The notes beneath the pieces were generated by a model that ran no database searches, was not told the origin of the DNA, and saw nothing but the letters and a program-made list of their open reading frames with translations. From positions 1-64,000 of the forward strand of contig NZ_VJNO01000008.1 in NCBI RefSeq assembly GCF_007096885.1: 64,000 nt of DNA. Direction: 5' to 3'. The position numbers were made by a program, and so were the translations under genes. This DNA comes from Streptomyces sp. 130 (lineage in GTDB: Bacteria > Actinomycetota > Actinomycetes > Streptomycetales > Streptomycetaceae). This document shows, piece after piece, positions 54,172-63,965 of this stretch (position 1 is the first letter of the stretch; every line of letters begins with the position of its first letter).

Positions 54172-54762
54172 ATGTCCCTCGTTCTTGACCCCGCCGCCCA
54201 GGACCTCCTCTTCCGCGAGGCCCGCACCGCCAACACGTTCACCGACGAGCCGGTGACGGACGAGCAGGTCCAGGCCATCTACGACCTGGTCAAGTACGGC
54301 CCGACCGCCTTCAACCAGTCGCCGCTGCGCGTCGTGCTGGTGCGCTCCGACGAGGCCCGCGCGCGCCTGGTCCAGCACATGGCCGAGGGCAACCAGCCCA
54401 AGACCTCGACCGCGCCGCTGGTCGCGATCCTGGCCGCGGACAACGAGTTCCACGAGGAGCTGCCGGCCCTGCTGCCGCACTTCCCGCAGGCCAAGGAGAT
54501 GTTCTTCTCGGAGCGCCCGGTCCGCGAGTCCGCCGCCTCGCTGAACGCCGCCCTGCAGGCCGCGTACTTCATCATCGGCGTCCGCGCCGCCGGCCTGGCC
54601 GCCGGCCCGATGACCGGTTACGACGCCGCGGGCATCGAGAAGGAGTTCCTGGACGGCGACCACAGCGTCCTGATGGTCGTCAACATCGGCAAGCCGGGCG
54701 AGGACGCCTGGTTCCCGCGCCTGCCGCGCCTGGCGTTCGACGAGGTCGTCAAGACCGTCTGA
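54172..54762 (+). CDS. Nitroreductase-family oxidoreductase, malonic semialdehyde reductase (RutE)-like
   Basis: FMN-dependent reductase of 196 residues beginning [20 protein letters not shown] behind GGAAGG. FMN and dimer features include the [19 protein letters not shown] stretch and the C-terminal [16 protein letters not shown]. The length and pattern match the RutE/HadB branch, whose members reduce malonic semialdehyde or nitro/quinone compounds. The 148-nt upstream gap contains an AT-rich stretch (GTTTAGTTGAACATTAATGC at 54064-54083) that could be the promoter or an operator. Confidence 0.88.
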   Translation: MSLVLDPAAQDLLFREARTANTFTDEPVTDEQVQAIYDLVKYGPTAFNQSPLRVVLVRSDEARARLVQHMAEGNQPKTSTAPLVAILAADNEFHEELPALLPHFPQAKEMFFSERPVRESAASLNAALQAAYFIIGVRAAGLAAGPMTGYDAAGIEKEFLDGDHSVLMVVNIGKPGEDAWFPRLPRLAFDEVVKTV

Positions 54763-54811
54763 GCCGTCAGGACCGTCTGAGCCGCGGCCGTCGCGCACGG
54801 CCGGCCTGTAC

Positions 54812-54853
54812 ACGGGGAAGGCCCCGGAGCACTCGCTCCGGGGCCTTCCCCGT
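54812..54853. terminator. Perfect 19-bp bidirectional terminator
   Basis: Arms 54812-54830 and 54835-54853 pair perfectly around ACTC, between the ends of the convergent nitroreductase and DUF4245 genes (49 and 21 nt away). Confidence 0.85.
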
Positions 54854-54874
54854 ATCCGTGGCACCACCCGGCGG

Positions 54875-55393
54875 TCAGGACGTCTTCAGCGCCGCCGCCA
54901 TCTCCGCCAGCCGCTCCGGCGGGGCCGAGCCGGTCACCACCGTCGTGGCGCCCTTCTCCTCGCGCACCAGCGCGTCGTACTTCGGGCCCTCCCAGCGCTG
55001 CCAGGTCCGCCCGGCGACCTCCTGGGTGCGCCCGGTGTCCTCGGCCTCCTGGCTCACCTGGGTGATGTAGGACTTCGCCGGGGCGGTGGACTGCTCCACC
55101 GCGACGTACTTGCCGTCCGGGTCGAGGAAGCCCAGGTGCCAGCTGTTGCCCTCGTCCCGCTCGTACGTGACCGAGGTGGGCTTCCAGCCCGCGGGCAGGC
55201 CGTCGGGGGCCGCCACCGGGTACGGGGCGGCGCGCCGCGCGGTCAGGAGCTCGACGCGGTAGTCGACCGCCTTGACCGGGTCGGCCTTGTCGTCGTGCGG
55301 GATGAAGACGTAGACGACACCCGCCACGGCGGCGATCGCCAACAACGACAGGATCATGTCCCGCACGGTCTGCTTGCCTTGCTTGCTTGCCAC
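54875..55393 (-). CDS. DUF4245-domain membrane-anchored protein
   Basis: A 172-residue protein from GTG 55393. One N-terminal membrane helix ([20 protein letters not shown]) anchors an extracytoplasmic domain of about 135 residues ([55 protein letters not shown]). The family is actinobacterial and of unknown function. It is divergent from glpX across 144 nt. Confidence 0.85.
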   Translation of the reverse strand: MASKQGKQTVRDMILSLLAIAAVAGVVYVFIPHDDKADPVKAVDYRVELLTARRAAPYPVAAPDGLPAGWKPTSVTYERDEGNSWHLGFLDPDGKYVAVEQSTAPAKSYITQVSQEAEDTGRTQEVAGRTWQRWEGPKYDALVREEKGATTVVTGSAPPERLAEMAAALKTS

Positions 55394-55537
55394 ACCCCCA
55401 TCGTCGCATCAGCCTCCATGCGTCCGAACCGGGGGCCACCCCCGCTCAAACGTGACCCGCTCTGCTCATTTTATCGGCCTGCGGTTAGAGTCAGATCACC
55501 CTCATCCGGTCGTCGCCGTACAGAAAGGTGCGCTCCG

Positions 55538-56569
55538 ATGTCCGAACATCATCTGCCGTCCCAGCTGGAGGTCTCCCCGGAGGCCCCCGACCGCAACCTA
55601 GCCCTGGAGCTGGTCCGGGTCACCGAGGCCGCCGCCATGGCCGCCGGGCGCTGGGTCGGCCGCGGGGACAAGATCGGGGCCGACGGCGCCGCCGTGAACG
55701 CCATGCGGACCCTCGTGTCCACGGTGTCCATGAACGGCGTGGTCGTCATCGGTGAGGGCGAGAAGGACGAGGCGCCCATGCTGTTCAACGGCGAGCACGT
55801 CGGGGACGGCACCGGGCCCGAGGTGGACATCGCCGTCGACCCCATCGACGGCACGACCCTCAACGCCAAGGGCATGCCGAACGCGATCGCCGTCCTGGCC
55901 GCCGCGGACCGGGGCGCGATGTTCGACCCGTCCGCCGTCTTCTACATGGACAAGCTGGTCACCGGCCCGGAGGCGGCCGACTTCGTGGACATCAACGCCC
56001 CCGTCTCGGCGAACATCCGCCGGGTCGCCCGGGCGAAGAACTCCACGCCCGAGGACGTCACCGTCGTCGTCCTGGACCGCCCGCGCCACGACGGCATCGT
56101 CAAGGAGATCCGGGAGACCGGCGCCCGCATCAAGTTCATCTCCGACGGCGACGTGGCCGGCTCGATCATGGCCGCCCGCGAGGGCACCGGCGTGGACCTG
56201 CTCATGGGCATCGGCGGCACGCCCGAGGGGATCATCTCGGCCTGCGCCATAAAGTGCCTCGGCGGCGTCATCCAGGGCAAGCTCTGGCCGAAGGACGAGG
56301 CCGAGCGGCGGCGCGCCCTGGACGCCGGACACGACCTGGACCGTGTGCTGTCCACGGACGACCTGGTCAGCGGGGACAACGTGTTCTTCGTGGCGACCGG
56401 GATCACCGACGGCGAGCTGATGCGCGGGGTGCGCTACCGCTCGGAGACGGCGACCACGGAGTCCATCGTCATGCGGTCCAAGTCCGGCACCATCCGGACG
56501 ATCAACTCCACCCACCGGCTGTCGAAGCTGCGGGCGTACAGCGCCATCGACTTCGACCGCGCGAAGTAG
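55538..56569 (+). CDS. glpX: Class II fructose-1,6-bisphosphatase
   Basis: Gluconeogenic phosphatase of 343 residues, Mg/Mn-dependent and of the lithium-sensitive fold. Metal ligands are in [14 protein letters not shown] and [30 protein letters not shown] and [20 protein letters not shown] are further family signatures. ATG 55538 follows GAAAGGTG. It is the main FBPase type of actinobacteria. Confidence 0.96.
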   Translation: MSEHHLPSQLEVSPEAPDRNLALELVRVTEAAAMAAGRWVGRGDKIGADGAAVNAMRTLVSTVSMNGVVVIGEGEKDEAPMLFNGEHVGDGTGPEVDIAVDPIDGTTLNAKGMPNAIAVLAAADRGAMFDPSAVFYMDKLVTGPEAADFVDINAPVSANIRRVARAKNSTPEDVTVVVLDRPRHDGIVKEIRETGARIKFISDGDVAGSIMAAREGTGVDLLMGIGGTPEGIISACAIKCLGGVIQGKLWPKDEAERRRALDAGHDLDRVLSTDDLVSGDNVFFVATGITDGELMRGVRYRSETATTESIVMRSKSGTIRTINSTHRLSKLRAYSAIDFDRAK

Positions 56570-56585
56570 CACCGCGCACCCGACG

Positions 56586-56623
56586 GAAGAGGCGCCCCCC
56601 ATGTGCGGTGGGGGCGCCTCTTC
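56586..56623. terminator. Perfect 14-bp bidirectional terminator after glpX
   Basis: Arms 56586-56599 and 56610-56623 around a 10-nt loop, between the convergent ends of glpX and the WhiB-like gene. Confidence 0.85.
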
Positions 56624-56654
56624 GTACGTACGGACACGGGGTCCGGCGGCCGGC

Positions 56655-56999
56655 TCAGCCCGCGGCCTTCAGCTCCACGTCGCGCCGTCTGCGCCGGGCC
56701 AGCGCCACGCGGCGCTCGGCGGCCGTGAGACCGCCCCACACCCCGTAGGGCTCGGGCTGCATCAGGGCGTGCTCGCGGCACTCCACCATCACGGGACAGC
56801 GCGCGCAGACCCGCTTCGCGGACTCCTCGCGCGAGAGCCGGGCGGCGGTCGGCTCCTTCGACGGGGCGAAGAACAGCCCGGCCTCGTCCCGGCGGCACAC
56901 CGCCTCCGAATGCCAGGGCCCTGCCTGGTCCTCCCGAGCGGGGACCCGCTGCGGGGGGACGGCGGCGACCTGCAGGGGCTGATGCGGCAGTTGCAGCAC
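56655..56999 (-). CDS. wblI: WhiB-like Fe-S transcriptional regulator
   Basis: A 114-residue Wbl protein from GTG 56999 (AGGAG 6 nt upstream). Four cysteines occur as C-X29-C-X2-C-X5-C and would hold a [4Fe-4S] cluster. GVWGG and a basic Arg-rich C-terminus (ARRRRRDVELK) complete the family pattern. Wbl proteins bind the housekeeping sigma factor and sense redox state or NO. The position beside glpX matches what I recall of wblI in S. coelicolor, so the symbol is from context. A 15-nt palindrome lies 76 nt upstream. Confidence 0.88.
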   Translation of the reverse strand: MLQLPHQPLQVAAVPPQRVPAREDQAGPWHSEAVCRRDEAGLFFAPSKEPTAARLSREESAKRVCARCPVMVECREHALMQPEPYGVWGGLTAAERRVALARRRRRDVELKAAG

Positions 57000-57074
57000 G
57001 GTCCACTCCTGACGACGGCTTCGCGAGCGAGAGACGATGCAGCAGTCCCTACCCGCTGTGCGTGCGCCTATGCA

Positions 57075-57089
57075 CTGAGTGGCACTCAG
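57075..57089. promoter_or_regulatory. Palindrome upstream of the WhiB-like gene
   Basis: CTGAGTG-G-CACTCAG, two perfect 7-nt arms about a single base, lies 76 nt upstream of the WhiB-like start and 76 nt beyond the end of the DUF1707 gene. It is a candidate operator; no known regulator is assigned. Confidence 0.45.
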
Positions 57090-57164
57090 GTCCGTTCCGC
57101 GCATTTGCGGTCGAGTCCCTTTTCGGCCCGGGCGAATATGCCGCGCGCCGGGGCCGAAAGAGCG

Positions 57165-57833
57165 TCAGTGGCCGAGGTGTTTGCGCAGCCGGTCCTGCAG
57201 GTCCGCGATGAACTTGCCGCGTTTCGGCTTCGCCTCGACGCTGCCGAACACCGAATACCCGTTGACGACGACCACCGGCGCCTCCGGGTCGGCCGATTCC
57301 AGCGTGCGGACTTCGAAACTGCCGAAAACGCCCGTCCCGCTGCCGCGCATCGAAATGTTCTCGGGGACCCGGATCTCCACGCTGCCGAAGACCGATGTCG
57401 CGTTGATGACGGTGAGACGCTGTCCGAAAAGCGCCTCCGTCAGGTCGATTTCCACACTGCCGAACAGTGAGAAGGCGTTCGTGCGGGCGCCCACCCGCCA
57501 CCGGCCCTTGCGGGTCGAGCTGCTGAAGATCGCGACGAGGTTGTCGGCGGGGCCGGCCGCGGGCCCGGGGTCGTGCGCGTAAGGCGTGCCCGCGGCGGCC
57601 CTGGGGGCGCCGCCCGGCGCCGGGAGGTCCCGTACGAGCGGTTCGAGCTCGCCGACGGTCTTGGCGCGGTAGACGGAATCGACCCGCTCCGCGTGCTCGT
57701 CGGCGGTCAGCCGGCCCTCGGCCAGCGCCTCCCGCAGGATGTCCGCGATCCGGTCGCGGTCCGCGTCGGAGGCACGGATGGCGTCGGTGTCCGCCGGCGC
57801 GGCGGGCTGCTGGGGCTGCTTGTCGAGGTCCAC
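57165..57833 (-). CDS. DUF1707 protein with LiaF-like beta-repeat domain
   Basis: A 222-residue cytoplasmic protein from GTG 57833. Residues 18-72 form the DUF1707 helical domain (IRASDADRDRIADILREALA, GRLTADEHAERVD). The C-terminal 120 residues carry four spaced copies of an FGS(V/F)E motif (FSLFGSVEI, TSVFGSVEI, TGVFGSFEV, YSVFGSVEA), the pattern of a LiaF/DUF2154-like beta-solenoid. There is no membrane helix. Related LiaF proteins act in cell-wall stress signalling; this one has no adjacent kinase. Confidence 0.85.
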   Translation of the reverse strand: MDLDKQPQQPAAPADTDAIRASDADRDRIADILREALAEGRLTADEHAERVDSVYRAKTVGELEPLVRDLPAPGGAPRAAAGTPYAHDPGPAAGPADNLVAIFSSSTRKGRWRVGARTNAFSLFGSVEIDLTEALFGQRLTVINATSVFGSVEIRVPENISMRGSGTGVFGSFEVRTLESADPEAPVVVVNGYSVFGSVEAKPKRGKFIADLQDRLRKHLGH

Positions 57834-57968
57834 CGCCCCAGCGTACCGAAACGCGATAGATCGCGACAGAGGCGGTGAGCCCTACCTCACAGGCCCGCCG
57901 CTCCCGGCGCGTCCTACCCTGGTGGGTGCGCTGTCCAAGGGTGCCAGCCACTGTCTGCCGAGTGAGGA

Positions 57969-59645
57969 ATGGCCGTAATGCCAGAGTTTGCGTACTCCGA
58001 TCTGCTCCCTCTGGGAGAGGACACCACGCCCTACCGTCTGGTCACCGCCGAGGGTGTGTCCACCTTCGAGGCCGACGGGCGTACGTTCCTCAAGGTCGAG
58101 CCGGAGGCGCTGCGCACCCTGGCCGCCGAAGCCATGCACGACATCTCGCACTATCTGCGCCCCGCGCACCTGGCGCAGCTGCGGCGGATCGTGGACGACC
58201 CGGAAGCCTCCTCCAACGACAAGTTCGTCGCGCTCGACCTGCTGAAGAACGCGAACATCGCCGCGGCGGGCGTCCTGCCGATGTGCCAGGACACCGGCAC
58301 CGCGATCGTCATGGGCAAGCGCGGGCAGAACGTGCTGACCGAGGGCGGTGACGAGGAGGCCCTGTCGCGCGGCATCTTCGACGCCTACACCAAGCTGAAC
58401 CTGCGCTACTCGCAGATGGCCCCGCTGAACATGTGGGAGGAGAAGAACACCGGCTCCAACCTGCCCGCGCAGATCGAGCTGTACGCCACCGACGGCGGCG
58501 CGTACAAGTTCCTCTTCATGGCCAAGGGCGGCGGCTCGGCCAACAAGTCCTTCCTCTTCCAGGAGACCAAGGCCGTCCTCAACGAGGCGTCCATGATGAA
58601 GTTCCTGGAGGAGAAGATCCGGTCGCTGGGCACCGCGGCCTGCCCGCCGTACCACCTGGCGATCGTCGTCGGCGGTACGTCCGCCGAGTTCGCGCTGAAG
58701 ACCGCGAAGTACGCCTCCGCGCACTACCTGGACGAGCTGCCCGCCGAGGGCTCCCCCACCGGGCACGGCTTCCGCGACAAGGAGCTGGAGGAGAAGGTCT
58801 TCGAGCTGACGCAGAAGATCGGCATCGGGGCGCAGTTCGGCGGCAAGTACTTCTGCCACGACGTCCGCGTGGTGCGCCTGCCCCGGCACGGCGCCTCGCT
58901 GCCCGTCGCCATCGCCGTGTCCTGCTCGGCGGACCGCCAGGCCACCGCGAAGATCACCGCCGAGGGCGTCTTCCTGGAGCAGCTGGAGAAGGACCCGGCC
59001 CGCTTCCTGCCGGACACCACCGACGAGCAGCTCGACACCGAGGGCGACGTCGTCCGGATCGACCTGAACCGGCCGATGGACGAGATCCTCGCGGAGCTGA
59101 CCAAGTACCCGGTCAAGACCCGGCTCTCGCTGACCGGTCCGCTGGTCGTGGCGCGCGACATCGCGCACGCCAAGATCAAGGAGCGCCTGGACGCGGGCGA
59201 GGAGATGCCGCAGTACCTGAAGGACCACCCGGTCTACTACGCGGGTCCGGCGAAGACCCCCGAGGGTTACGCCTCCGGCTCCTTCGGCCCGACGACGGCC
59301 GGCCGCATGGACAGCTACGTCGCGCAGTTCCAGGCGGCGGGCGGCTCCAAGGTGATGCTGGCGAAGGGCAACCGCTCCAAGCAGGTCACCGACGCGTGCG
59401 GTGAGCACGGCGGCTTCTACCTCGGCTCGATCGGCGGCCCGGCGGCCCGGCTCGCGCAGGACTGCATCAAGAAGGTCGAGGTCGTCGAGTACGAGGAGCT
59501 GGGCATGGAGGCGGTCTGGCGGATCGAGGTGGAGGACTTCCCCGCGTTTGTCGTCGTGGACGACAAGGGCAACGACTTCTTCACCGAGCCCGCCCCGGCG
59601 CCCACGTTCACCAGCATCCCGGTGCGCGGCCCGGGCCTGAGCTAG
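57969..59645 (+). CDS. Class I (iron-sulfur) fumarate hydratase
   Basis: Single-chain class I fumarase of 558 residues carrying the alpha and beta parts. Cluster cysteines are likely in [24 protein letters not shown] and VSCSADRQ. The beta part includes [30 protein letters not shown] and [14 protein letters not shown]. It reversibly hydrates fumarate to malate in the TCA cycle and is oxygen-sensitive. ATG 57978 (MPEFAYSD) is also a possible start, with GAGG upstream. A class II enzyme is encoded 2.9 kb downstream. Confidence 0.95.
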   Translation: MAVMPEFAYSDLLPLGEDTTPYRLVTAEGVSTFEADGRTFLKVEPEALRTLAAEAMHDISHYLRPAHLAQLRRIVDDPEASSNDKFVALDLLKNANIAAAGVLPMCQDTGTAIVMGKRGQNVLTEGGDEEALSRGIFDAYTKLNLRYSQMAPLNMWEEKNTGSNLPAQIELYATDGGAYKFLFMAKGGGSANKSFLFQETKAVLNEASMMKFLEEKIRSLGTAACPPYHLAIVVGGTSAEFALKTAKYASAHYLDELPAEGSPTGHGFRDKELEEKVFELTQKIGIGAQFGGKYFCHDVRVVRLPRHGASLPVAIAVSCSADRQATAKITAEGVFLEQLEKDPARFLPDTTDEQLDTEGDVVRIDLNRPMDEILAELTKYPVKTRLSLTGPLVVARDIAHAKIKERLDAGEEMPQYLKDHPVYYAGPAKTPEGYASGSFGPTTAGRMDSYVAQFQAAGGSKVMLAKGNRSKQVTDACGEHGGFYLGSIGGPAARLAQDCIKKVEVVEYEELGMEAVWRIEVEDFPAFVVVDDKGNDFFTEPAPAPTFTSIPVRGPGLS

Positions 59646-59679
59646 CACGGAGCGCCGAACGTTGCGAGCGACGGGCTCG

Positions 59680-59826
59680 GTGAGCGGTGAGCGGCCGGCT
59701 CGGCACGCGTACGCGGCCAGTCCGGCGCGCGGTGAGCGGCCGGCTGGGATGCGGTGAGCGGCCGGCTCGGCGTGCGGTGAGCGGCCGGCTCGGCGCGCGG
59801 TACGCGGTACGCGGCCAGCTCGGCAC
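59680..59826. repeat. Degenerate tandem repeat of about 22 nt
   Basis: At least four copies of GCGGTGAGCGGCCGGCTCGG, joined by variants such as GTACGCGGCCAG, follow 35 nt after the class I fumarase stop. The pattern suggests slippage expansion. No gene reads through it convincingly. Confidence 0.7.
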
Positions 59827-59988
59827 GCCGTAAGCGCTCGCACCGTTTTTCGCTGGCCGGGTACGCGGTCTCCTCGTGCGGCACCGTCCTGCACACGGTG
59901 GCGTTGTGCGGCTGCCTGCCCGAGGTGGCGGGCGAGGAGCGGCGTACCCGGGTGCGCTCGTCGTAGTGACGGGCGTGCGCCGGGGACG

Positions 59989-60324
59989 GTGGCGGGCTGC
60001 TTCGCCTCGGCCGGTGCGGGTAGGGGCGCGCCGGGGGAAGCGTCCGTGTGCGAGGCCGGGCCCCCGGGCGGAGGCCCTTCGCGTCCGCCCGTCCGTCGCT
60101 GCCCGCACTCCGCCGCGCTGGACGACGCGCACCCCGCGCTGTCCGTCAGCGCGTTCCGGTACCGGTGGGCGGTCGGCGACATCGTGGCGCAGCAGGTGCT
60201 CCAGCCCCACGGGCGCCGCACCGGCCGGTCCGTGGGCGCGGCCGGCCCCGGCGCCTGCGTGACGTCGGCGGCGTTCATCCCGGCGTCCGCCGGGTCCCGG
60301 CGGCGGGCGCGACGGACGGCCTGA
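59989..60324 (+). CDS. Uncertain small hypothetical protein
   Basis: A 111-codon frame from GTG 59989. The second half (LDDAHPALSVSAFRYRWAVG, then DIVAQQVLQPHGRR) has almost only G or C at third positions, as real Streptomyces genes do. The first half does not keep this bias. No ribosome-binding site or known domain is seen. It could be a young gene, a decayed remnant or chance. Confidence 0.22.
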   Translation: MAGCFASAGAGRGAPGEASVCEAGPPGGGPSRPPVRRCPHSAALDDAHPALSVSAFRYRWAVGDIVAQQVLQPHGRRTGRSVGAAGPGACVTSAAFIPASAGSRRRARRTA

Positions 60325-60930
60325 CCGAGGTCTCGTACGCCTCACCCCTCCAGCCCCTGCCGGCCCAACCCCGGAAGCGCCCCCCTCCAGACTGTCCCCG
60401 ACAGCAACCCCGGAACACTTCGGCGCACTCCCGGTCACCGGCTCATCGCACCCAGGCCGGACGCCCGGCCACGGCGCCCGGCGCAAGGTCCGGGGCCCCT
60501 ACACGTACATCGAGAATCAGCCAATCTCGCGCGAGCGCCACGGCGCCCGGGCGGCGGCGTCGGCCGGGCCCGCGAGGACCCGGCACGGACCGGGGCGGGG
60601 CCACGGACGCCCGTCCGGTCTCCGCGGCGCCCCGCAGCGCACCGCCGCTTTCGCGCACCGGGCCGTCCGCCGGGCTTGCGGGGGACCACGCGAATGCGGT
60701 GGGTTGTCCGGCGTTGCCGGAGAACTCCGCACCGCCGGGCGGCCGGCCCGGTGCCATCGCCGGACACGGGCCCGCCCCCACGGGCCCGCCGACGTCCACG
60801 CCCCTGCCGACCCCCGCCCCTCGCCGCACGGCCGCCATCACCCGTGCGGCTGTCCGAACCCGCACGGCCGTCCGAACCCCGGGTGGCCGCGCCGCCCCTC
60901 ACCGTCCCACTCCGGAAAGGCGGACACCGC

Positions 60931-62232
60931 ATGACGCCGGTCCCCCACCGCAGCCATGCCGACGACCTGCTCTCCTTCATCGCCGCGAGCCCCTCCCCGT
61001 ACCACGCCGTGGCGAGCGCGGCCCAGCGGCTGGAGAAGGCGGGCTTCCGTGAACTGCGCGGAACCGACGACTGGACGGGCACCACCGGCGGCGCGTTCGT
61101 CGTCAACGGGGGCGCCCTGATCGCCTGGTACGTTCCCGAGTCGCTGCCCGCCCACACCCCCTTCCGCATCGTCGGCACGCACACCGACTCGCCGAACCTG
61201 CGGGTCAAGCCGACGCCCGACACGAGCTCGGCGGGCTGGCGCCAGGTCGCGGTGGAGATCTACGGCGGGGTGCCGCTCAACACCTGGCTCGACCGCGACC
61301 TGGGCATCTCCGGCCGGCTGGCGCTGCGCGCACCGGGCGGCGGGACCGAGTCGCGGCTCGTGCAGATCGACGAGCCGCTGCTGCGGGTGCCCCAGCTGGC
61401 GATCCACCTGGACCGCACCGTCAACGACGGGCTCGCCCTGGACCGGCAGCGCCACATCGCGCCCGTCTGGTCGCTCGGCCCGGCCGACGAGGGCGCGCTG
61501 CTGCGCCGGGTCGCGGCGGCGGCCGAGGCGGAACCGGGCGACGTACTGGGCTGGGACCTGATGCTGCACGACGTGCAGCCGCCCGGCTATCTGGGCGCGG
61601 AGCGGGAGTTCCTGGTGTCGTCCCGGCTGGACAATCTGGTGTCGGTGCACGCCGGGGTCACCGCGCTGACGGCCGCGGCGACGGCCGACGAGCCGCCGGC
61701 GTACATCCCGGTGCTGGCGGCCTTCGACCACGAGGAGGTCGGCAGCGGCTCGGACACGGGGGCGCAGAGCCCGATGCTGGAGCGGGTGCTGAGCCGTTCC
61801 GTCTCGGCCCGCGGGGGCAGCACGGAGGACTGGTCGCGGGCGCTGGCCGGGGCGTACTGCGTCTCGGCGGACATGGCGCACGCGGTGCACCCCAACTACG
61901 CGGAGCGCCACGACCCGGGCCACCAGCCGCTGCCGAACGGCGGCCCGACGGTCAAGGTCAACGTCAATCAGCGGTACGCCACCGATTCGACCGGGATCGC
62001 CGTGTTCGCCTCGGCCTGCGAGCGGGCGGGCGCGCCGTGGCAGCCGTTCGTCTCCAACAACGCGATGCCGTGCGGCACGTCGATCGGCCCGCTCACGGCG
62101 GCCCGGCTCGGTGTGCCGACGGTCGACGTGGGGGTCCCGGGCCTCTCGATGCACTCGGCCCGCGAACTGTGCGGGGCGCGGGACCCGGGACATCTGGCGT
62201 CGATCATGACGGCTTTCGTGACGTCCGCGTAA
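60931..62232 (+). CDS. apeB: M18 family aminopeptidase
   Basis: Cytoplasmic dinuclear-zinc aminopeptidase of 433 residues favouring acidic or neutral N-terminal residues. Zinc ligands appear in VGTHTDSPNLRVKP (His), SRLDNLVSV (Asp), AFDHEEVGSGSDTGAQS (Glu pair), SADMAHAVHPNY (Asp) and GVPGLSMHSARE (His). ATG 60931 has GGAAAGG upstream. It is followed by its own terminator. Confidence 0.94.
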   Translation: MTPVPHRSHADDLLSFIAASPSPYHAVASAAQRLEKAGFRELRGTDDWTGTTGGAFVVNGGALIAWYVPESLPAHTPFRIVGTHTDSPNLRVKPTPDTSSAGWRQVAVEIYGGVPLNTWLDRDLGISGRLALRAPGGGTESRLVQIDEPLLRVPQLAIHLDRTVNDGLALDRQRHIAPVWSLGPADEGALLRRVAAAAEAEPGDVLGWDLMLHDVQPPGYLGAEREFLVSSRLDNLVSVHAGVTALTAAATADEPPAYIPVLAAFDHEEVGSGSDTGAQSPMLERVLSRSVSARGGSTEDWSRALAGAYCVSADMAHAVHPNYAERHDPGHQPLPNGGPTVKVNVNQRYATDSTGIAVFASACERAGAPWQPFVSNNAMPCGTSIGPLTAARLGVPTVDVGVPGLSMHSARELCGARDPGHLASIMTAFVTSA

Positions 62233-62239
62233 GGGCCGG

Positions 62240-62278
62240 GGGTACGGGGAAGAGCGGCGCGGGCCCTTCCCCGTACCC
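62240..62278 (+). terminator. Terminator after the M18 aminopeptidase gene
   Basis: Perfect 13-bp stem GGGTACGGGGAAG/CTTCCCCGTACCC with a 13-nt loop, 7 nt after the stop codon. The rest of 62279-62518 is GC-rich and holds only the leader of the next gene. Confidence 0.8.
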
Positions 62279-62518
62279 GCGTCCGAGGCGGCGCGCGCGG
62301 CGCTGCTTCGCCGTGCCGTCGCGGGGGCGCGGCCCCGGCGGGCCGTGGGCGCCGCGCCGCAGAGGTTCCGCGCTCGGCGGCGCTCGTCCCCTTCCCCTCG
62401 GCGGTTACCCTCGGCGAGTACTGGCCGGTGAGGGCCTGGGGAAGGCTGCGGGCCGGACCGGCACGAGCCTCCGCCTCGGTCACCGCCACCGGCCGAGCGG
62501 CTTCAAGGAGGTTGAACG

Positions 62519-63922
62519 ATGACGGATCAGGGAACGGCCGAGGGCTACCGCGTCGAGCACGACTCGATGGGCGAGGTCAGGGTCCCCGCCGACGCGAAGT
62601 GGCGCGCCCAGACCCAGCGCGCCGTGGAGAACTTCCCGGTCTCCGGCCAGCGCCTGGAGCGCGCCCACATCGAGGCCCTGGCCCGGATCAAGGCCGCCGC
62701 CGCCAAGGTCAACGCCGAACTGAAGGTCCTCGACCCGGACATCGCGGAGGCCGTCCAGGAGGCGGCCGGGGAGGTCGCGGAGGGGCGCTGGGACGCGCAC
62801 TTCCCGGTCGACGTCTTCCAGACCGGTTCGGGCACCTCGTCGAACATGAACACCAACGAGGTCCTGGCCACCCTCGCCTCCGAGCGCCTGGGCCGCCCGG
62901 TCCACCCCAACGACCACGTCAACGCCTCGCAGTCGTCCAACGACGTGTTCCCCTCCTCGATCCACATCGCCGCCACCGCCGCGGTCACCGGCGACCTGAT
63001 CCCCGCCCTGGACCACCTCGCCGCCGCCCTGGAGCGCAAGGCGCAGGAGTTCGCGACGGTGGTGAAGTCCGGACGGACCCACCTGATGGACGCCACGCCC
63101 GTCACCCTCGGCCAGGAGTTCGGGGGCTACGCCGCCCAGATCCGTCACGGCGTCGAGCGGCTGCGCGCCTCGCTCCCCCGGCTCGCCGAACTCCCCCTCG
63201 GCGGCACGGCCGTGGGCACCGGGATCAACACCCCGCCCGGCTTCTCCGCCGCCGTCATCGCCGAGGTGGCCCGCGTCACCGGGCTGCCGCTCACCGAGGC
63301 CCGCGACCACTTCGAGGCGCAGGGCGCCCGGGACGGCCTGGTGGAGACCTCGGGCCAGCTGCGCACCATCGGTGTCTCGCTCACCAAGATCTGCAACGAC
63401 CTGCGCTGGATGGCGTCGGGACCGCGCACCGGCCTCGCCGAGATCTCCCTGCCCGACCTCCAGCCCGGCTCCTCGATCATGCCCGGCAAGGTCAACCCGG
63501 TCATCCCCGAGGCGGTCCTGATGGTCGCCGCTCAGGTGACCGGGAACGACGCCACCGTCGCCGCCGCGGGCGCCGCCGGGAACTTCGAGCTGAACGTCAT
63601 GCTCCCGGTCATCGCGAAGAACCTGCTGGAGTCCGTACGGCTGCTCGCCAACGCCTCCCGGCTGCTCGCGGACCGCACGGTGGACGGGATCACCGCGCAC
63701 GCCGAGCGGGCCAGGGAGTACGCCGAGTCCTCGCCGTCCGTCGTCACCCCGCTGAACAAGTACATCGGCTACGAGGAGGCGGCCAAGGTCGCCAAGAAGT
63801 CGCTCGCGGAACGCCGGACGATCCGTGAGGTCGTCCTCGAATCGGGCTATGTGGAGCGCGGAGACCTGACCGAGCAGCAGCTCGACGAGGCCCTGGACGT
63901 GCTGCGCATGACCCGCCCGTGA
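62519..63922 (+). CDS. fumC: Class II fumarate hydratase
   Basis: Oxygen-stable fumarase of 467 residues in the aspartase/fumarase superfamily. Substrate and catalytic motifs are [54 protein letters not shown] and the signature [12 protein letters not shown] with the catalytic Ser loop. AAGGAGG lies just before ATG 62519. It presumably backs up the Fe-S class I enzyme under oxidative or iron-poor conditions. Confidence 0.96.
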   Translation: MTDQGTAEGYRVEHDSMGEVRVPADAKWRAQTQRAVENFPVSGQRLERAHIEALARIKAAAAKVNAELKVLDPDIAEAVQEAAGEVAEGRWDAHFPVDVFQTGSGTSSNMNTNEVLATLASERLGRPVHPNDHVNASQSSNDVFPSSIHIAATAAVTGDLIPALDHLAAALERKAQEFATVVKSGRTHLMDATPVTLGQEFGGYAAQIRHGVERLRASLPRLAELPLGGTAVGTGINTPPGFSAAVIAEVARVTGLPLTEARDHFEAQGARDGLVETSGQLRTIGVSLTKICNDLRWMASGPRTGLAEISLPDLQPGSSIMPGKVNPVIPEAVLMVAAQVTGNDATVAAAGAAGNFELNVMLPVIAKNLLESVRLLANASRLLADRTVDGITAHAERAREYAESSPSVVTPLNKYIGYEEAAKVAKKSLAERRTIREVVLESGYVERGDLTEQQLDEALDVLRMTRP

Positions 63923-63965
63923 CGGGCGCCGCCGTGCCGGGGAGGCCCGATCCGTAGGATCTGTC

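Larger units (their letters stand above)
59646..60930. other. 1.3-kb intergenic stretch of very GC-rich, mostly non-coding DNA
   Basis: Between the class I fumarase and the aminopeptidase. It begins with a degenerate tandem repeat (59680-59826), then a weak candidate for a small gene (59989-60324). The remaining 600 nt or so show no convincing gene in any frame: the open frames are all Arg/Pro/Ala-rich and typical of unread high-GC DNA. The aminopeptidase promoter must lie near the right end, but I see no clear motif. Confidence 0.6.

Noticed and set aside
57882..60278. A 798-codon minus-strand frame across the class I fumarase and the following gap
   Set aside because: Most of it is antisense to fumarase, and the part in the gap is low-complexity with repeats and no recognisable start or domain.
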